A DNA stretch of 9,241 nt from an archaeon (GCA_027021185.1 JALUUU010000154.1:1-9241), one strand, 5' to 3'. Counted from the first letter of the stretch, positions 1 through 6,735 are shown. Translations and numbers: made by a program. The notes: generated by a model not told the origin, from the sequence alone.

Positions 1-343
1 AGTGCCACGATAGGGTTGACCCTGATATATTCAGTTCCTCCGCCAGTTCGCCGAATTTCGCTGACGGATGGGTTAGAAGATAAACCAGTATTCTGCGGTG
101 ACTCTTCAATCTAAGAATCCCTAACAAGCGCCTGTTATCGCTGTGCACAGAGGGGGGATAATATCTTAGGTTCCTGCCGCACTTCTCGGATACAATGGCT
201 TTGGATTTCTCGAGGACATCGAGGTTATACTTTAAACACCCAACGGCGAGGTTGGTCTTTCTTTGGATTCCCCTGAAATGTATCCCAGGATACCTGAAAA
301 CAACGTCGCATATTCGCTTCCTGTTGAGATTGAGTTCTACCAT
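1..343 (-). CDS. Tandem winged-HTH transcriptional regulator, COG3398-like (3' end beyond window)
   Basis: The minus strand is open from an ATG at 343-341 to the window edge (114 codons) with no stop, so the C-terminus lies outside. An in-frame TGA lies four codons upstream of the ATG, and GAGG sits about 7 nt before it, so the start is well fixed. The product shows two winged-helix DNA-binding modules. The first (about residues 6-62) reads RYPGIHFRGIQRKTNL, then a recognition helix and wing ending in GRNLRYYPP. The second (about 70-114) reads LKSHRRILVYLLTHPSAKF, then GELAEELNISGSTLSWH. This 'HPG..f.eI...' plus 'ST.S.H' pattern is typical of archaeal two-HTH regulators of the COG3398 type. 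It is transcribed divergently from the NosL-NapH fusion, so control of that gene is plausible but inferred. The ligand or signal is unknown. C12, C36 and C55 are present but show no obvious metal-site spacing. Confidence 0.85.
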   Translation of the reverse strand, partial: MVELNLNRKRICDVVFRYPGIHFRGIQRKTNLAVGCLKYNLDVLEKSKAIVSEKCGRNLRYYPPSVHSDNRRLLGILRLKSHRRILVYLLTHPSAKFGELAEELNISGSTLSWH

Positions 344-511
344 ATCGAGGCCTCAGAAAAAAGTAAAACAAATTTAGCGGTCCCCATGCCCATTATCTGG
401 AAATTAACTTTGTTTAATATTCCTATATTCGATGATTGTACCAAAAATTACTTTAATTTCTCAATCCCACGCCGAAGAGTTGAGGACTCTGTTTGGAATG
501 AGTGGAAGGCG
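344..511. promoter_or_regulatory. Divergent intergenic region between wHTH regulator and NosL fusion
   Basis: This AT-rich spacer of 168 bp separates two divergent starts. On the plus strand, an A-rich stretch followed by CTTTAATTT (about 443-460) is a weak BRE/TATA candidate for the gene at 512, and would give a leader of roughly 25-30 nt. On the minus strand, GGAATATTAAAC (about 424-413) could be the TATA region of the regulator. Neither matches the archaeal consensus well. The long open frame that enters this region from 263 is antisense coding overlap and spacer, not protein. Confidence 0.4.
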
Positions 512-2518
512 ATGCACCTGATCAGATTTTTTATACTTTTTCTGTTGGCTGTGAGCGGCGCCACTGCAGCCTCCGCCAAAGAGGTCCCTGTAGCCATCGA
601 AAAAACGGATACTTGTGTTTACTGCGGCATGCCCATCCGTGATCTGAGATTTGCGTGTGAAGTTATTTACCGAGACGGACGTGTGATTAAGACAGACGAG
701 ATAGGTGAGATGTTCGAAAATCTGCCAGAGCTCGCCAATGACCCCAAGGTAGCCGCTGTCTTTGTCCATGACTACTACACCGGGGAATGGATAGACGGAA
801 AGAAGGCCTACTATGTCCTCGGGGGCGAGGTTTTCACCCCCATGGGCTACGGCATAGCTGCTTTTAAGACGATTGAAGGTGCTGAAAAATTTGCCCGGGA
901 GAGGGAAGGCAAAGAAATCCTTTCTTTTGTAGAGATGACAGAAAAAGAGTTGCGCCCAGGAAAGATGATGATGCCGGGATTATCTAATGAACTCTTCCTG
1001 GGCGGGGTTGTTGCTACGCTGCTTCTGACCTTTGGTATCGTGGAATTCCTTGAGAGGAGGGGTGTGAAAAGGGACAGAAAGGGGTTTAGATTTGACCTTC
1101 TGCGCATAGGGATCCTTCGGAGACTGGTGAGGTCTCAGGCTTTCAGGCTGATCCAGCTGCCAATGGTTGGACTATTTATTCTAATAATAGCCGCTGGGCT
1201 CTTGGGAACCCAAGCTGGAGGGCGCAACATCGCTACGGTGCTGACATGGGTTATTTGGTGGGTTTTCCTCGTGTTCGTGATAATATTTTTCGGTAAAATC
1301 TGGTGCACCTTATGCCCCTGGAATGCCATTGCCGGCTGGATCCAGAGAAAGAGCCTTTGGAAGAGAAAAAAGGATTTATTCACTTTGAATATAGAGTGGC
1401 CCAGGCGGCTTAGAAACATTTATCCTGCCACCGCCCTTTTCATCCTCCTGACCTGGCTTGAACTTGGATATAATGTAACCTACAGCCCGCGTTATACCGC
1501 CTACCTGGGCCTGCTCATACTCTCCATGGCCGTTATCTCCGCTGTGATTTTCGATAGACGGGCCTTCTGCAGATATGCTTGCCTGGTTGGGAGAGTGAGC
1601 GGCTTGTACTCCATGTTCGCTGCCACCGAGCTCAGAAGGAAAAATAGCAAAACCTGTAACACAATCTGCCGTCAGGAGTATGAGAAAAAGAAACGCCGAA
1701 CTGGCGGTGCGAGAGACTGCGGTAAGGGAAACGAGAAAGGCTATCCCTGCCCGACCTTCGAGTATCCTCGTGTAATGAGTTCCAACACTTACTGTATCCT
1801 CTGTTTTGAGTGTGTCAAAAGCTGTAAACACAGAAACATCTCATTTAACATACGTCCCTTTGCATCAGATCTCATAAATCTCAGGAAGCCCAGGAAAGAT
1901 GAGGCGTATCTGGCCCTTGTAATGCTCAGCATGACGATTTTTCATGGTTTGACCATGATACCTCAGTGGCATTTTTTCATAGAAGACATCGGACGGCTTA
2001 CGGGTCTAGGGTACTACGGATCATTCACCCTGGGGATGGCTGAAGCCTTATTAATCCCTGTGGCAGTTTATTATCTACTGTGCGTTCTATCTAAGGCTTT
2101 GTCGGGCAGCAATGAAGTCTCAGTGAAACAAATTTTCATCAACTACTCCTATCCCCTTCTCCCTATCGCCCTCTTCTATCATCTGGCCCACAATTCCATG
2201 CATTTTTTCACGGAGGCGCAGAAAATCATTCCTGTGCTATCAGATCCCTTCGGCTGGGGATGGAATCTTCTAGGGACGGCGACATGGACTATGAAGCCGC
2301 TTATGTCTCTCTTCACAATCTGGAAGCTTCAGATTTTTCTTATCCTGGTCGGCCACATCTACGGAATATACATAGCATCGAAAATAGCAAGAATAACCTT
2401 TAAAGACCAGAGACAAGCCATGAGAAGCCTCATCCCCCAGCTCGTGGTTCTGATTGGATTCTCGGTGATAAGCCTCGTTCTTTTGGCTCAGCCTATGCTG
2501 ATGAGGACCACCATGTAG
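512..2518 (+). CDS. NosL domain fused to NapH/NosR-like polytopic 4Fe-4S membrane protein
   Basis: This 668-residue exported membrane protein starts at the ATG at 512, because a signal peptide (residues 1-22, cut near ATAASA) begins there. The open frame reaches back to 263 but would place 83 non-signal residues in front and overlap the regulator. Residues 30-145 are a NosL-type domain with TCVYCGM (34-40) and TDEIGEMF (61-68), where NosL proteins bind Cu(I). A TM helix (161-180) links to a NapH/NosR/CcoG-like half. That half has TM helices near 217-232 and 241-260, CTLCP (265-269), TM helices near 305-347, CRYAC (353-357), C382, C386, C403, C413 and a ferredoxin motif CILCFECVKSC (428-438) followed by His rather than Pro. 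Four or five more helices follow, with H478, H487, H557, H560, H564 and H615 as possible metal or haem ligands. It probably moves electrons across the membrane to a surface metal site. The next gene follows after 13 nt. Family assignment is confident; the physiological partner is unknown. Confidence 0.82.
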   Translation: MHLIRFFILFLLAVSGATAASAKEVPVAIEKTDTCVYCGMPIRDLRFACEVIYRDGRVIKTDEIGEMFENLPELANDPKVAAVFVHDYYTGEWIDGKKAYYVLGGEVFTPMGYGIAAFKTIEGAEKFAREREGKEILSFVEMTEKELRPGKMMMPGLSNELFLGGVVATLLLTFGIVEFLERRGVKRDRKGFRFDLLRIGILRRLVRSQAFRLIQLPMVGLFILIIAAGLLGTQAGGRNIATVLTWVIWWVFLVFVIIFFGKIWCTLCPWNAIAGWIQRKSLWKRKKDLFTLNIEWPRRLRNIYPATALFILLTWLELGYNVTYSPRYTAYLGLLILSMAVISAVIFDRRAFCRYACLVGRVSGLYSMFAATELRRKNSKTCNTICRQEYEKKKRRTGGARDCGKGNEKGYPCPTFEYPRVMSSNTYCILCFECVKSCKHRNISFNIRPFASDLINLRKPRKDEAYLALVMLSMTIFHGLTMIPQWHFFIEDIGRLTGLGYYGSFTLGMAEALLIPVAVYYLLCVLSKALSGSNEVSVKQIFINYSYPLLPIALFYHLAHNSMHFFTEAQKIIPVLSDPFGWGWNLLGTATWTMKPLMSLFTIWKLQIFLILVGHIYGIYIASKIARITFKDQRQAMRSLIPQLVVLIGFSVISLVLLAQPMLMRTTM

Positions 2519-2522
2519 GAGG
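2518..2522 (+). promoter_or_regulatory. Shine-Dalgarno site of the membrane thioredoxin gene
   Basis: GGAGG begins on the last base of the upstream stop codon, 9 nt before the ATG at 2532. This supports both that start and translation from one transcript with the NosL fusion. Confidence 0.8.
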
Positions 2523-2531
2523 AAACGAAAA

Positions 2532-3116
2532 ATGATTGATAAAGAAATGAAATCAAAATTAGAGCGGTACGGCCTTCTCCTGGCCATCGCCGGTGTAGTG
2601 CCTATCAGGAGCGGCATATTGCTGCTCCAGGAAAAAGACTGCGGATGTTTTTTGGTTGAGAAAACCACTCTCCATGCTAACAACGTACTCTTCGGCTGGA
2701 TGAGCATAGTTGCCGGAGCTGCACTGCTATTGGGCGGTGTGAAGCTCTCTAAGGACAGGGTGGGTAAACCCTGGATATTCGCATTCCTTCTTGTTGGGGC
2801 CGTGGCAGGATACACCGCCGGACTTGCGCCGTCGTATGACGCTTCAGAAGAAACCGGAGACTACACTGCCCTAGCTCAGAACCTTACGGCTAAGGGCTGG
2901 GTCATGTTCTACGCCAACTGGTGTCCCAGGTGCCATGAGCAGATTGGCATGCTCGGAGGATCGGCTGGATACCTGCGGTTAATAGACTGCGCCACCTTCC
3001 AATGCCCGTCCTTCGTTAAGGGGTATCCCACCTGGGCAAGGATGAAGGACGGTGAGGTAGAGGTTAGGACAGGGGTACAGAGCATCCAAGAGCTCAGAGA
3101 GATGGTCAAAGAATGA
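2532..3116 (+). CDS. Three-TM membrane protein with exported VKOR-type thioredoxin domain
   Basis: The product has 194 residues. Three predicted TM helices lie at about 13-32, 51-70 and 81-98, and a thioredoxin-fold domain follows (about 108-194). The active site is NWCPRCHEQ (129-137). C153, C158 and GYPTW (164-168, containing the cis-Pro) and the ending GVQSIQEL closely follow the thioredoxin domain fused to vitamin K epoxide reductase (VKOR) homologues. The membrane part is not a normal VKOR: it has three helices rather than four or five and lacks the quinone-site CxxC, but carries CGC (37-39) in the first loop. Positive-inside charges (K/R at 4-12 and 71-79) place both the CGC loop and the thioredoxin domain outside. 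It likely reduces or isomerises thiols on surface proteins, receiving electrons from the convergent CcdA protein, and its likeliest client is the NosL domain encoded just upstream. Function is inferred; the domain call is strong. Confidence 0.8.
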   Translation: MIDKEMKSKLERYGLLLAIAGVVPIRSGILLLQEKDCGCFLVEKTTLHANNVLFGWMSIVAGAALLLGGVKLSKDRVGKPWIFAFLLVGAVAGYTAGLAPSYDASEETGDYTALAQNLTAKGWVMFYANWCPRCHEQIGMLGGSAGYLRLIDCATFQCPSFVKGYPTWARMKDGEVEVRTGVQSIQELREMVKE

Positions 3117-3146
3117 GACAGGTCTTAATAGCTCTCACGCTGTCTC
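3115..3146. repeat. Inverted repeat between convergent stops
   Basis: GAGACAG (3115-3121) pairs with CTGTCTC (3140-3146) around an 18-nt loop. It spans the stop codons of the thioredoxin gene and the convergent CcdA gene, which are only 18 nt apart. It could mark a shared 3' end, but it has no adjacent T-run, so a terminator role is uncertain. Confidence 0.35.
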
Positions 3147-4121
3147 CCGCTTCCTAAGCCAGATTTTGATAAATGGTATTAGTAATAATGCAAGGAAGAG
3201 ATAGGGCGCGTACGGAGTGATGGGCTCCAAGAGTTCGTGGTGGGGCTGCCTCGGGAATGGCGGGAATGTCTCTGCCAACCCCTTTCCACCCACCGCAAGG
3301 AGGAAGTTATTCCAGGTCACATGAATTATCGAGCTCTGGTACCAGGAATGCGCCAGGGCCATGAAGACTATGAAGAAGGCTCCGAAGAGTACTAAAGCCC
3401 ATCCCATCACCTTATCGACCTGTTCCTTGCGCCTAACCAAGGCCCCCGTGGCATTTACACCCAGCATTCCGAGGATAGCTATCGCAAACACCGGAGTCAT
3501 TCTACCCAAGCCGTGAACGAATCCCATATAGGCGCCATACACGGGGTCGCCTAAGGCAGCTATCCCGAGGAGAATCACGTACCAGTGGGGACATGGGCAG
3601 CCTATGCCCGCGTTCCCCACCAGGAAACCAAAAGAGAAGGATTTGAGGTAGTCCCCATATTTCATGAAATTAGGGAGTGGACCCGAGTATGCCGGTATTT
3701 TTATGTTAATTAGCCCCAGGGACGATAGGCCGAATATATACGCCGCCACCCCGGCCAGGAACCACATGCTCTGGCTCGCTATATCGTCTCCCAGGTAACG
3801 TCCCACGAAGGCTATACCAACACCGTATAGCGCCAGGGTTGTGGACACCCCTACTCCGTAGAGAGCGGCCATGGTAAGGCCTTTTTTATAGCTCTGCCCC
3901 ATGGTGAGAGGTACAATAACAAAAACCATGGGCAGGGTGCACGGGAGGAGGATCATGGTCATTCCCGAGGCATAGGACAGCGTGAGGCCTATAGATCTGG
4001 TTAGAGATGTTGTGGAGACATAGAAAACCCCCATCAGAAAAATTGAGAACAGTATGGTGGCGAGGATGATCAGATACACCCTCAGCCTCTTCTCAGCCGG
4101 AGTTAACTCTGCCCGTGCCAC
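3135..4121 (-). CDS. CcdA/DsbD-family transmembrane thiol electron transporter
   Basis: This polytopic protein has 328 residues and a GTG start at 4121, supported by AAGGAG at 4135-4130 with an 8-nt spacer. It carries the two half-repeats of the CcdA/DsbD membrane domain. LLPCTLP (58-64) has the first redox cysteine, C61. GIGCPCPHW (172-180) has the second region, with C175 and C177 where most homologues have a single 'PC'. The family accepts electrons from cytosolic thioredoxin and passes them to exported thioredoxin-like proteins. An N-terminal extra helix (about 15-35) and an extended C-terminus with a His-containing loop (H257, H267, H294, H295) and a last helix (306-321) make it longer than the usual CcdA of about 220-240 residues. 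It converges on the membrane thioredoxin gene, its most likely partner. Divergence from the beta-propeller gene suggests a shared control region. Confidence 0.82.
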   Translation of the reverse strand: MARAELTPAEKRLRVYLIILATILFSIFLMGVFYVSTTSLTRSIGLTLSYASGMTMILLPCTLPMVFVIVPLTMGQSYKKGLTMAALYGVGVSTTLALYGVGIAFVGRYLGDDIASQSMWFLAGVAAYIFGLSSLGLINIKIPAYSGPLPNFMKYGDYLKSFSFGFLVGNAGIGCPCPHWYVILLGIAALGDPVYGAYMGFVHGLGRMTPVFAIAILGMLGVNATGALVRRKEQVDKVMGWALVLFGAFFIVFMALAHSWYQSSIIHVTWNNFLLAVGGKGLAETFPPFPRQPHHELLEPITPYAPYLFLALLLIPFIKIWLRKRETA

Positions 4122-4161
4122 CTTGTTTTCTCCTTCCCACTGATAGATGATAAAGAGATTT

Positions 4162-4180
4162 CCTTTAATAAAAAACTTAT
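4162..4180 (-). promoter_or_regulatory. Candidate TATA element for the CcdA-like gene
   Basis: On the minus strand the sequence reads A/G-rich then TTTTTTATTAAAG, with a TTTATTAA core at 4172-4165. A start site about 25 nt downstream would leave a leader of about 20 nt holding the AAGGAG site. This is inferred from spacing only. Confidence 0.4.
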
Positions 4181-4184
4181 GTAT
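4171..4184 (+). promoter_or_regulatory. Candidate BRE/TATA for the lipoprotein beta-propeller gene
   Basis: AAAAAC followed by TTATGTAT resembles an archaeal BRE plus a degenerate TATA box. Transcription would begin near 4208, giving a leader of about 48 nt before the ATG at 4256. This overlaps the opposite candidate promoter, so the two genes may share control. Confidence 0.33.
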
Positions 4185-4255
4185 CTATTTGATTAACACT
4201 TGTCCCAGTCCTGGTGCATACCACCGTAAGGCTTTTATTTAGATTAGATGAAGAA

Positions 4256-5236
4256 ATGTCTATGTATCGATTTGTTGTTCTTTTCCTTATCCTCGTGTCT
4301 GGTTGCCTAGGCGTTGGGGCGGAGGAGAAGACCCAGGTAGAAAAGCCCCTTATAAAAGAGTTTAAACTCCTGGTCGTCAGCAGCGCATCCGCCGAGGTAG
4401 AGGTCTACGATTTCGCCAGGAAAACGCGCATAGGCGTTATCCCCGTCGGCAAGAACCCCAGAGACATACTTTTATCGCCGGATAAAAAGCTGGCCTTTGT
4501 TAACAACCTAGATGAGGGCTCAATAACAGTAATCGATCTATCTAAACAGAAAGTTGCAAAAACACTTGAGGTCGGTGAAAAGCCTTGGGATATGAAAATC
4601 TCCCCTGACGGAAAGGAACTGTATGTCTCTAATTACGGTGAATCAACAGTAACCATCGTCGACCTGGACTCCCTTACTATCGCCAAAAAGATAAATGTGG
4701 GCAAAGGTCCCATGTCTATGAGTTTCGCTGATGAAGACCGCCTTGTCTTCGTAGGAAACAGCCTCTCGAACGATGTTTCAGTGATTGAAACCGCCTCCCT
4801 CAGGGTGATAGCCAACGTTCCGGTAGGCCCTCGCCCGGAACATGTAGTAAGTAATGGGGATTACGTTTTCGTTAACAACCAGGGAGATAACACCGTCACG
4901 GTTCTTCATGTGGCTTTGCTGGATAAGCCCGTGGACACGTTTTCAGCAGAAGAAATCGCTGATTGCGGCCCCATGGTTTCTGAGCAAGACTATACATACA
5001 CGACCCTGCCTGAGGAAGACCTCGTCTTGAAACTCTGGACAGAGGACATGTCTCTGGAGGGAAAGATACCTGTAGGCGACAAGCCTTATCAGTTTGTGTT
5101 CTCCCCCGACTACAGATTGGGTTTCGTGACAAATACAGGATCTAATGACGTTTCCGTTATTGACCTTGAATCTTCTAGAGTTGTTGAAACCATGGAAGTA
5201 GGGGAGAAGCCCATGGGCATAGCTGTTTTCTATTAG
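4256..5236 (+). CDS. YVTN-type beta-propeller surface lipoprotein
   Basis: The product has 326 residues from the ATG at 4256, with another ATG at 4262. The frame also offers a GTG at 4214, but this would put 14 charged residues in front of the signal peptide. Residues 3-16 are a hydrophobic leader ending in the lipobox LVSGC, so C17 is a probable lipidated N-terminus. The mature part is a run of YVTN-like blades of about 40 residues, each with a strand like 'SITVIDLSKQKVAKTLEVGEKP' in outline (hydrophobic-VID, then VG-x-x-P). They start near residues 36, 80, 122, 164, 205, 250 and 292, giving six or seven blades. I see no haem CxxCH motif or catalytic residues. Such proteins act as surface scaffolds or binding proteins. 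The Shine-Dalgarno site is weak. It ends at a hairpin shared with a second propeller gene of opposite strand. The ligand is unknown. Confidence 0.8.
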   Translation: MSMYRFVVLFLILVSGCLGVGAEEKTQVEKPLIKEFKLLVVSSASAEVEVYDFARKTRIGVIPVGKNPRDILLSPDKKLAFVNNLDEGSITVIDLSKQKVAKTLEVGEKPWDMKISPDGKELYVSNYGESTVTIVDLDSLTIAKKINVGKGPMSMSFADEDRLVFVGNSLSNDVSVIETASLRVIANVPVGPRPEHVVSNGDYVFVNNQGDNTVTVLHVALLDKPVDTFSAEEIADCGPMVSEQDYTYTTLPEEDLVLKLWTEDMSLEGKIPVGDKPYQFVFSPDYRLGFVTNTGSNDVSVIDLESSRVVETMEVGEKPMGIAVFY

Positions 5237-5241
5237 AATGA

Positions 5242-5287
5242 AAAAATAAAAAAAGAGAGGCTCCAGTTAAGGAGCTGTTTTGTTTTT
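5242..5287. terminator. Bidirectional hairpin terminator between two beta-propeller genes
   Basis: GGCTCC (5259-5264) and GGAGCT (5271-5276) form a six-pair stem, one pair being G-U, around a six-base loop. A T-rich tract (5278-5287) follows on the plus strand. An A-rich tract (5240-5254) precedes it and becomes a T-run on the minus strand. The element sits between the stops of two convergent genes and can serve both. Confidence 0.65.
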
Positions 5288-5289
5288 AT

Positions 5290-6585
5290 TTACTTTCTGC
5301 GCCTGTAGAGTCTGTAGGCTCCAAGGGGCAGCATTGCAAGGGCCAAGAGAGCAGTTGGGCCGCAGACGCCCTTACCTTCTGCCTTGGCTGCCTCGGCTGT
5401 CGCCTTCACACCTTTCAGGGTTTCCTCGAGCTCTTGGAGTTCGCCCTCCAGGTTTGCAAAGTCCTCAGCCTGCTTCTTCTTAAGCGCATTGAGTTCCTCA
5501 AGGGCATTGGCGGCTGACAGGCTGACGCCGATAACTCCCTGGGGCTTCTTGAATCCCTTGATCGTCTTCACTTTGGTGAGGGTTGCTACGTCTATGACAT
5601 CCACGACATTCTTCTCAGGAACAGAGACATAGAGTTTTGTTCCGTCAGGAGACAGGTCACCGGTGCGTGGCTTACCACCCGGGGTGAGAGGTATCTCCTT
5701 TATCATCTCGAGCTTCTCTATGTCGACAACTCCGACACTCTTGCTCGCCCTCATTATCACAAAGGCATACTTGTTGTCCAGGGTTATCTCGTTGCTCTGA
5801 GGCTCCAGTCCCATCATCTCTTTGACGGTTATCCCCTTCGGCTCCAGGGCAGCCTTTGCCGCGGCCAGGGACTCCTTGGGAACGAATCTGACTACCTCTT
5901 TGGGATTGGCCGGGTCGCTAACGTCTATAACGCTCTCGGTTCCCTTGCCTTTACCCTCGGCATTTTCCATGAAAACGTATTTTCCGTCCCAGGTCACCGT
6001 GGTCATGAAGGGCTTGACGGCGGTGTCTTTATTTATGCGCGGTATGTCGATGATCTTCAGGATCTTCTTGTTTTGGATGTCAAGGACGCCGAACTTGTCA
6101 GAGAATATGCCCGGGATGTAGGCGTATTTCCCGTCAGGTGAGATTGTCATATCGCAGATCCCGAACTTCTTGGGCCACTCAACCTTGGCTATAACCTGGC
6201 CGAAGGTCTCAGATGACTCGTCCATGTCGATAAAGTAGCTTATGTCAACGTCTCTCGAGGCGGTTACCAAGAGCTTGCCATCAGGGGTAAAGTCCTGCCA
6301 GTTTTTCTTGCTTTTCAGATCCAATGAAGAGACAACATTTCCGGTCACGCTAAGTATGTCGACGCCTTTCTTGGTGTTAAAGGCGAAGTACTTCTGGTTC
6401 CACTGATTCGATGGCCATGATCCCTTTGTTCCCACAGATAGTTTTGCAACAACTTTGTCAGAGTCCGTGCTTACTATGCTTATGGTTTTGTCGCCAGCGT
6501 TGGATACGTAGATAGTATCCTCGGCAAAGACCGGAGCAGCCAGCAACAGAAACAGCAAGCCCATTAGAAAAACTTTCTTACCCAT
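5290..6585 (-). CDS. Secreted beta-propeller with coiled coil and CGP-CTERM-like tail
   Basis: The product has 431 residues. The start at 6585 is chosen because a perfect AGGAGGT (6597-6591) lies 5 nt upstream and a signal peptide begins there (residues 2-21, cut after VFA). The longer frame from 6651 would reach past the TATA box. Residues 22-350 are YVTN/WD-like propeller blades with repeated SPDGKYAYIP-, SPDGTKLYVS- and VVDVIDVATL-type strands, about seven in all. Residues about 352-400 are a Lys/Glu-rich coiled-coil stalk (ALEELNALKKKQ, GELQELEETL). The end is VCGPTALLALAMLP then YRLYRRRK. C408-G-P, a hydrophobic helix and a basic cluster match the CGP-CTERM surface-anchoring signal known mainly from Thermococcales. 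It is probably displayed on the cell surface on a stalk. It is divergent from the Fe-S operon and convergent with the other propeller. The ligand is unknown. Confidence 0.83.
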   Translation of the reverse strand: MGKKVFLMGLLFLLLAAPVFAEDTIYVSNAGDKTISIVSTDSDKVVAKLSVGTKGSWPSNQWNQKYFAFNTKKGVDILSVTGNVVSSLDLKSKKNWQDFTPDGKLLVTASRDVDISYFIDMDESSETFGQVIAKVEWPKKFGICDMTISPDGKYAYIPGIFSDKFGVLDIQNKKILKIIDIPRINKDTAVKPFMTTVTWDGKYVFMENAEGKGKGTESVIDVSDPANPKEVVRFVPKESLAAAKAALEPKGITVKEMMGLEPQSNEITLDNKYAFVIMRASKSVGVVDIEKLEMIKEIPLTPGGKPRTGDLSPDGTKLYVSVPEKNVVDVIDVATLTKVKTIKGFKKPQGVIGVSLSAANALEELNALKKKQAEDFANLEGELQELEETLKGVKATAEAAKAEGKGVCGPTALLALAMLPLGAYRLYRRRK

Positions 6586-6590
6586 GTTCA

Positions 6591-6597
6591 ACCTCCT
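6591..6597 (-). promoter_or_regulatory. Strong Shine-Dalgarno site deciding the CGP-tail protein start
   Basis: AGGAGGT on the minus strand sits 5 nt before the ATG at 6585 and matches the archaeal anti-SD perfectly, which rules out the upstream ATG at 6651. Confidence 0.85.
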
Positions 6598-6652
6598 ATT
6601 CTTTTTTCCCCCTTTCTCTGGAGATTTTAGCACTATCTTGATATTCCCCACG

Positions 6653-6667
6653 ATATATAAATGTTTC
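6653..6667 (-). promoter_or_regulatory. BRE/TATA promoter of the CGP-tail beta-propeller gene
   Basis: The minus strand reads GAAACATTTATATAT, a near-consensus purine/A-rich BRE followed by a TTTATATA box. Transcription would start near 6630, leaving a leader of about 45 nt that contains the AGGAGGT site. This, together with the strong SD, suggests high expression. Confidence 0.75.
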
Positions 6668-6681
6668 GATTTTTCACGGTC

Positions 6682-6699
6682 TGAGAATTTTTTTTCTCA
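6682..6699. repeat. Inverted repeat TGAGAA-T6-TTCTCA in the divergent promoter region
   Basis: Six-base arms (6682-6687 and 6694-6699) flank six T residues. It lies 15 bp upstream of the minus-strand BRE/TATA, a position suited to a dimeric regulator binding site. An operator role is inferred. Confidence 0.4.
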
Positions 6700-6735
6700 A
6701 AGCTAGTAGAGTGTCTTACCTTTTTTTGGGTTTTC

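Noticed and set aside
195..377. Short plus-strand frame of 60 codons
   Set aside because: It is antisense to the tandem-wHTH regulator and has low-complexity composition with no recognisable motif.
263..511. N-terminal extension of the NosL fusion
   Set aside because: It lacks a signal peptide, precedes a clean one at 512, and its first part is antisense to the tandem-wHTH gene.
1376..1831. Minus-strand frame of 151 codons
   Set aside because: It lies wholly inside the NosL-NapH coding region, where the Cys motifs fix the plus-strand frame, and has no RBS or family resemblance.
2270..2815. Minus-strand frame of 181 codons
   Set aside because: It spans the 3' end of one real gene and the 5' end of the next and contradicts the SD at 2518-2522.
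4214..4255. GTG start for the lipoprotein propeller
   Set aside because: It would bury the lipobox signal peptide behind 14 charged residues; the ATG at 4256 or 4262 begins it correctly.
512..5236. A complete denitrification (nos) cluster
   Set aside because: Only the NosL domain and NapH/NosR-like helices are present; there is no NosZ, NosD, NosF or NosY gene, so N2O reduction cannot be claimed.
6586..6651. Upstream ATG for the CGP-tail propeller
   Set aside because: It would overlap the TATA region and ignore the perfect SD 5 nt before 6585.
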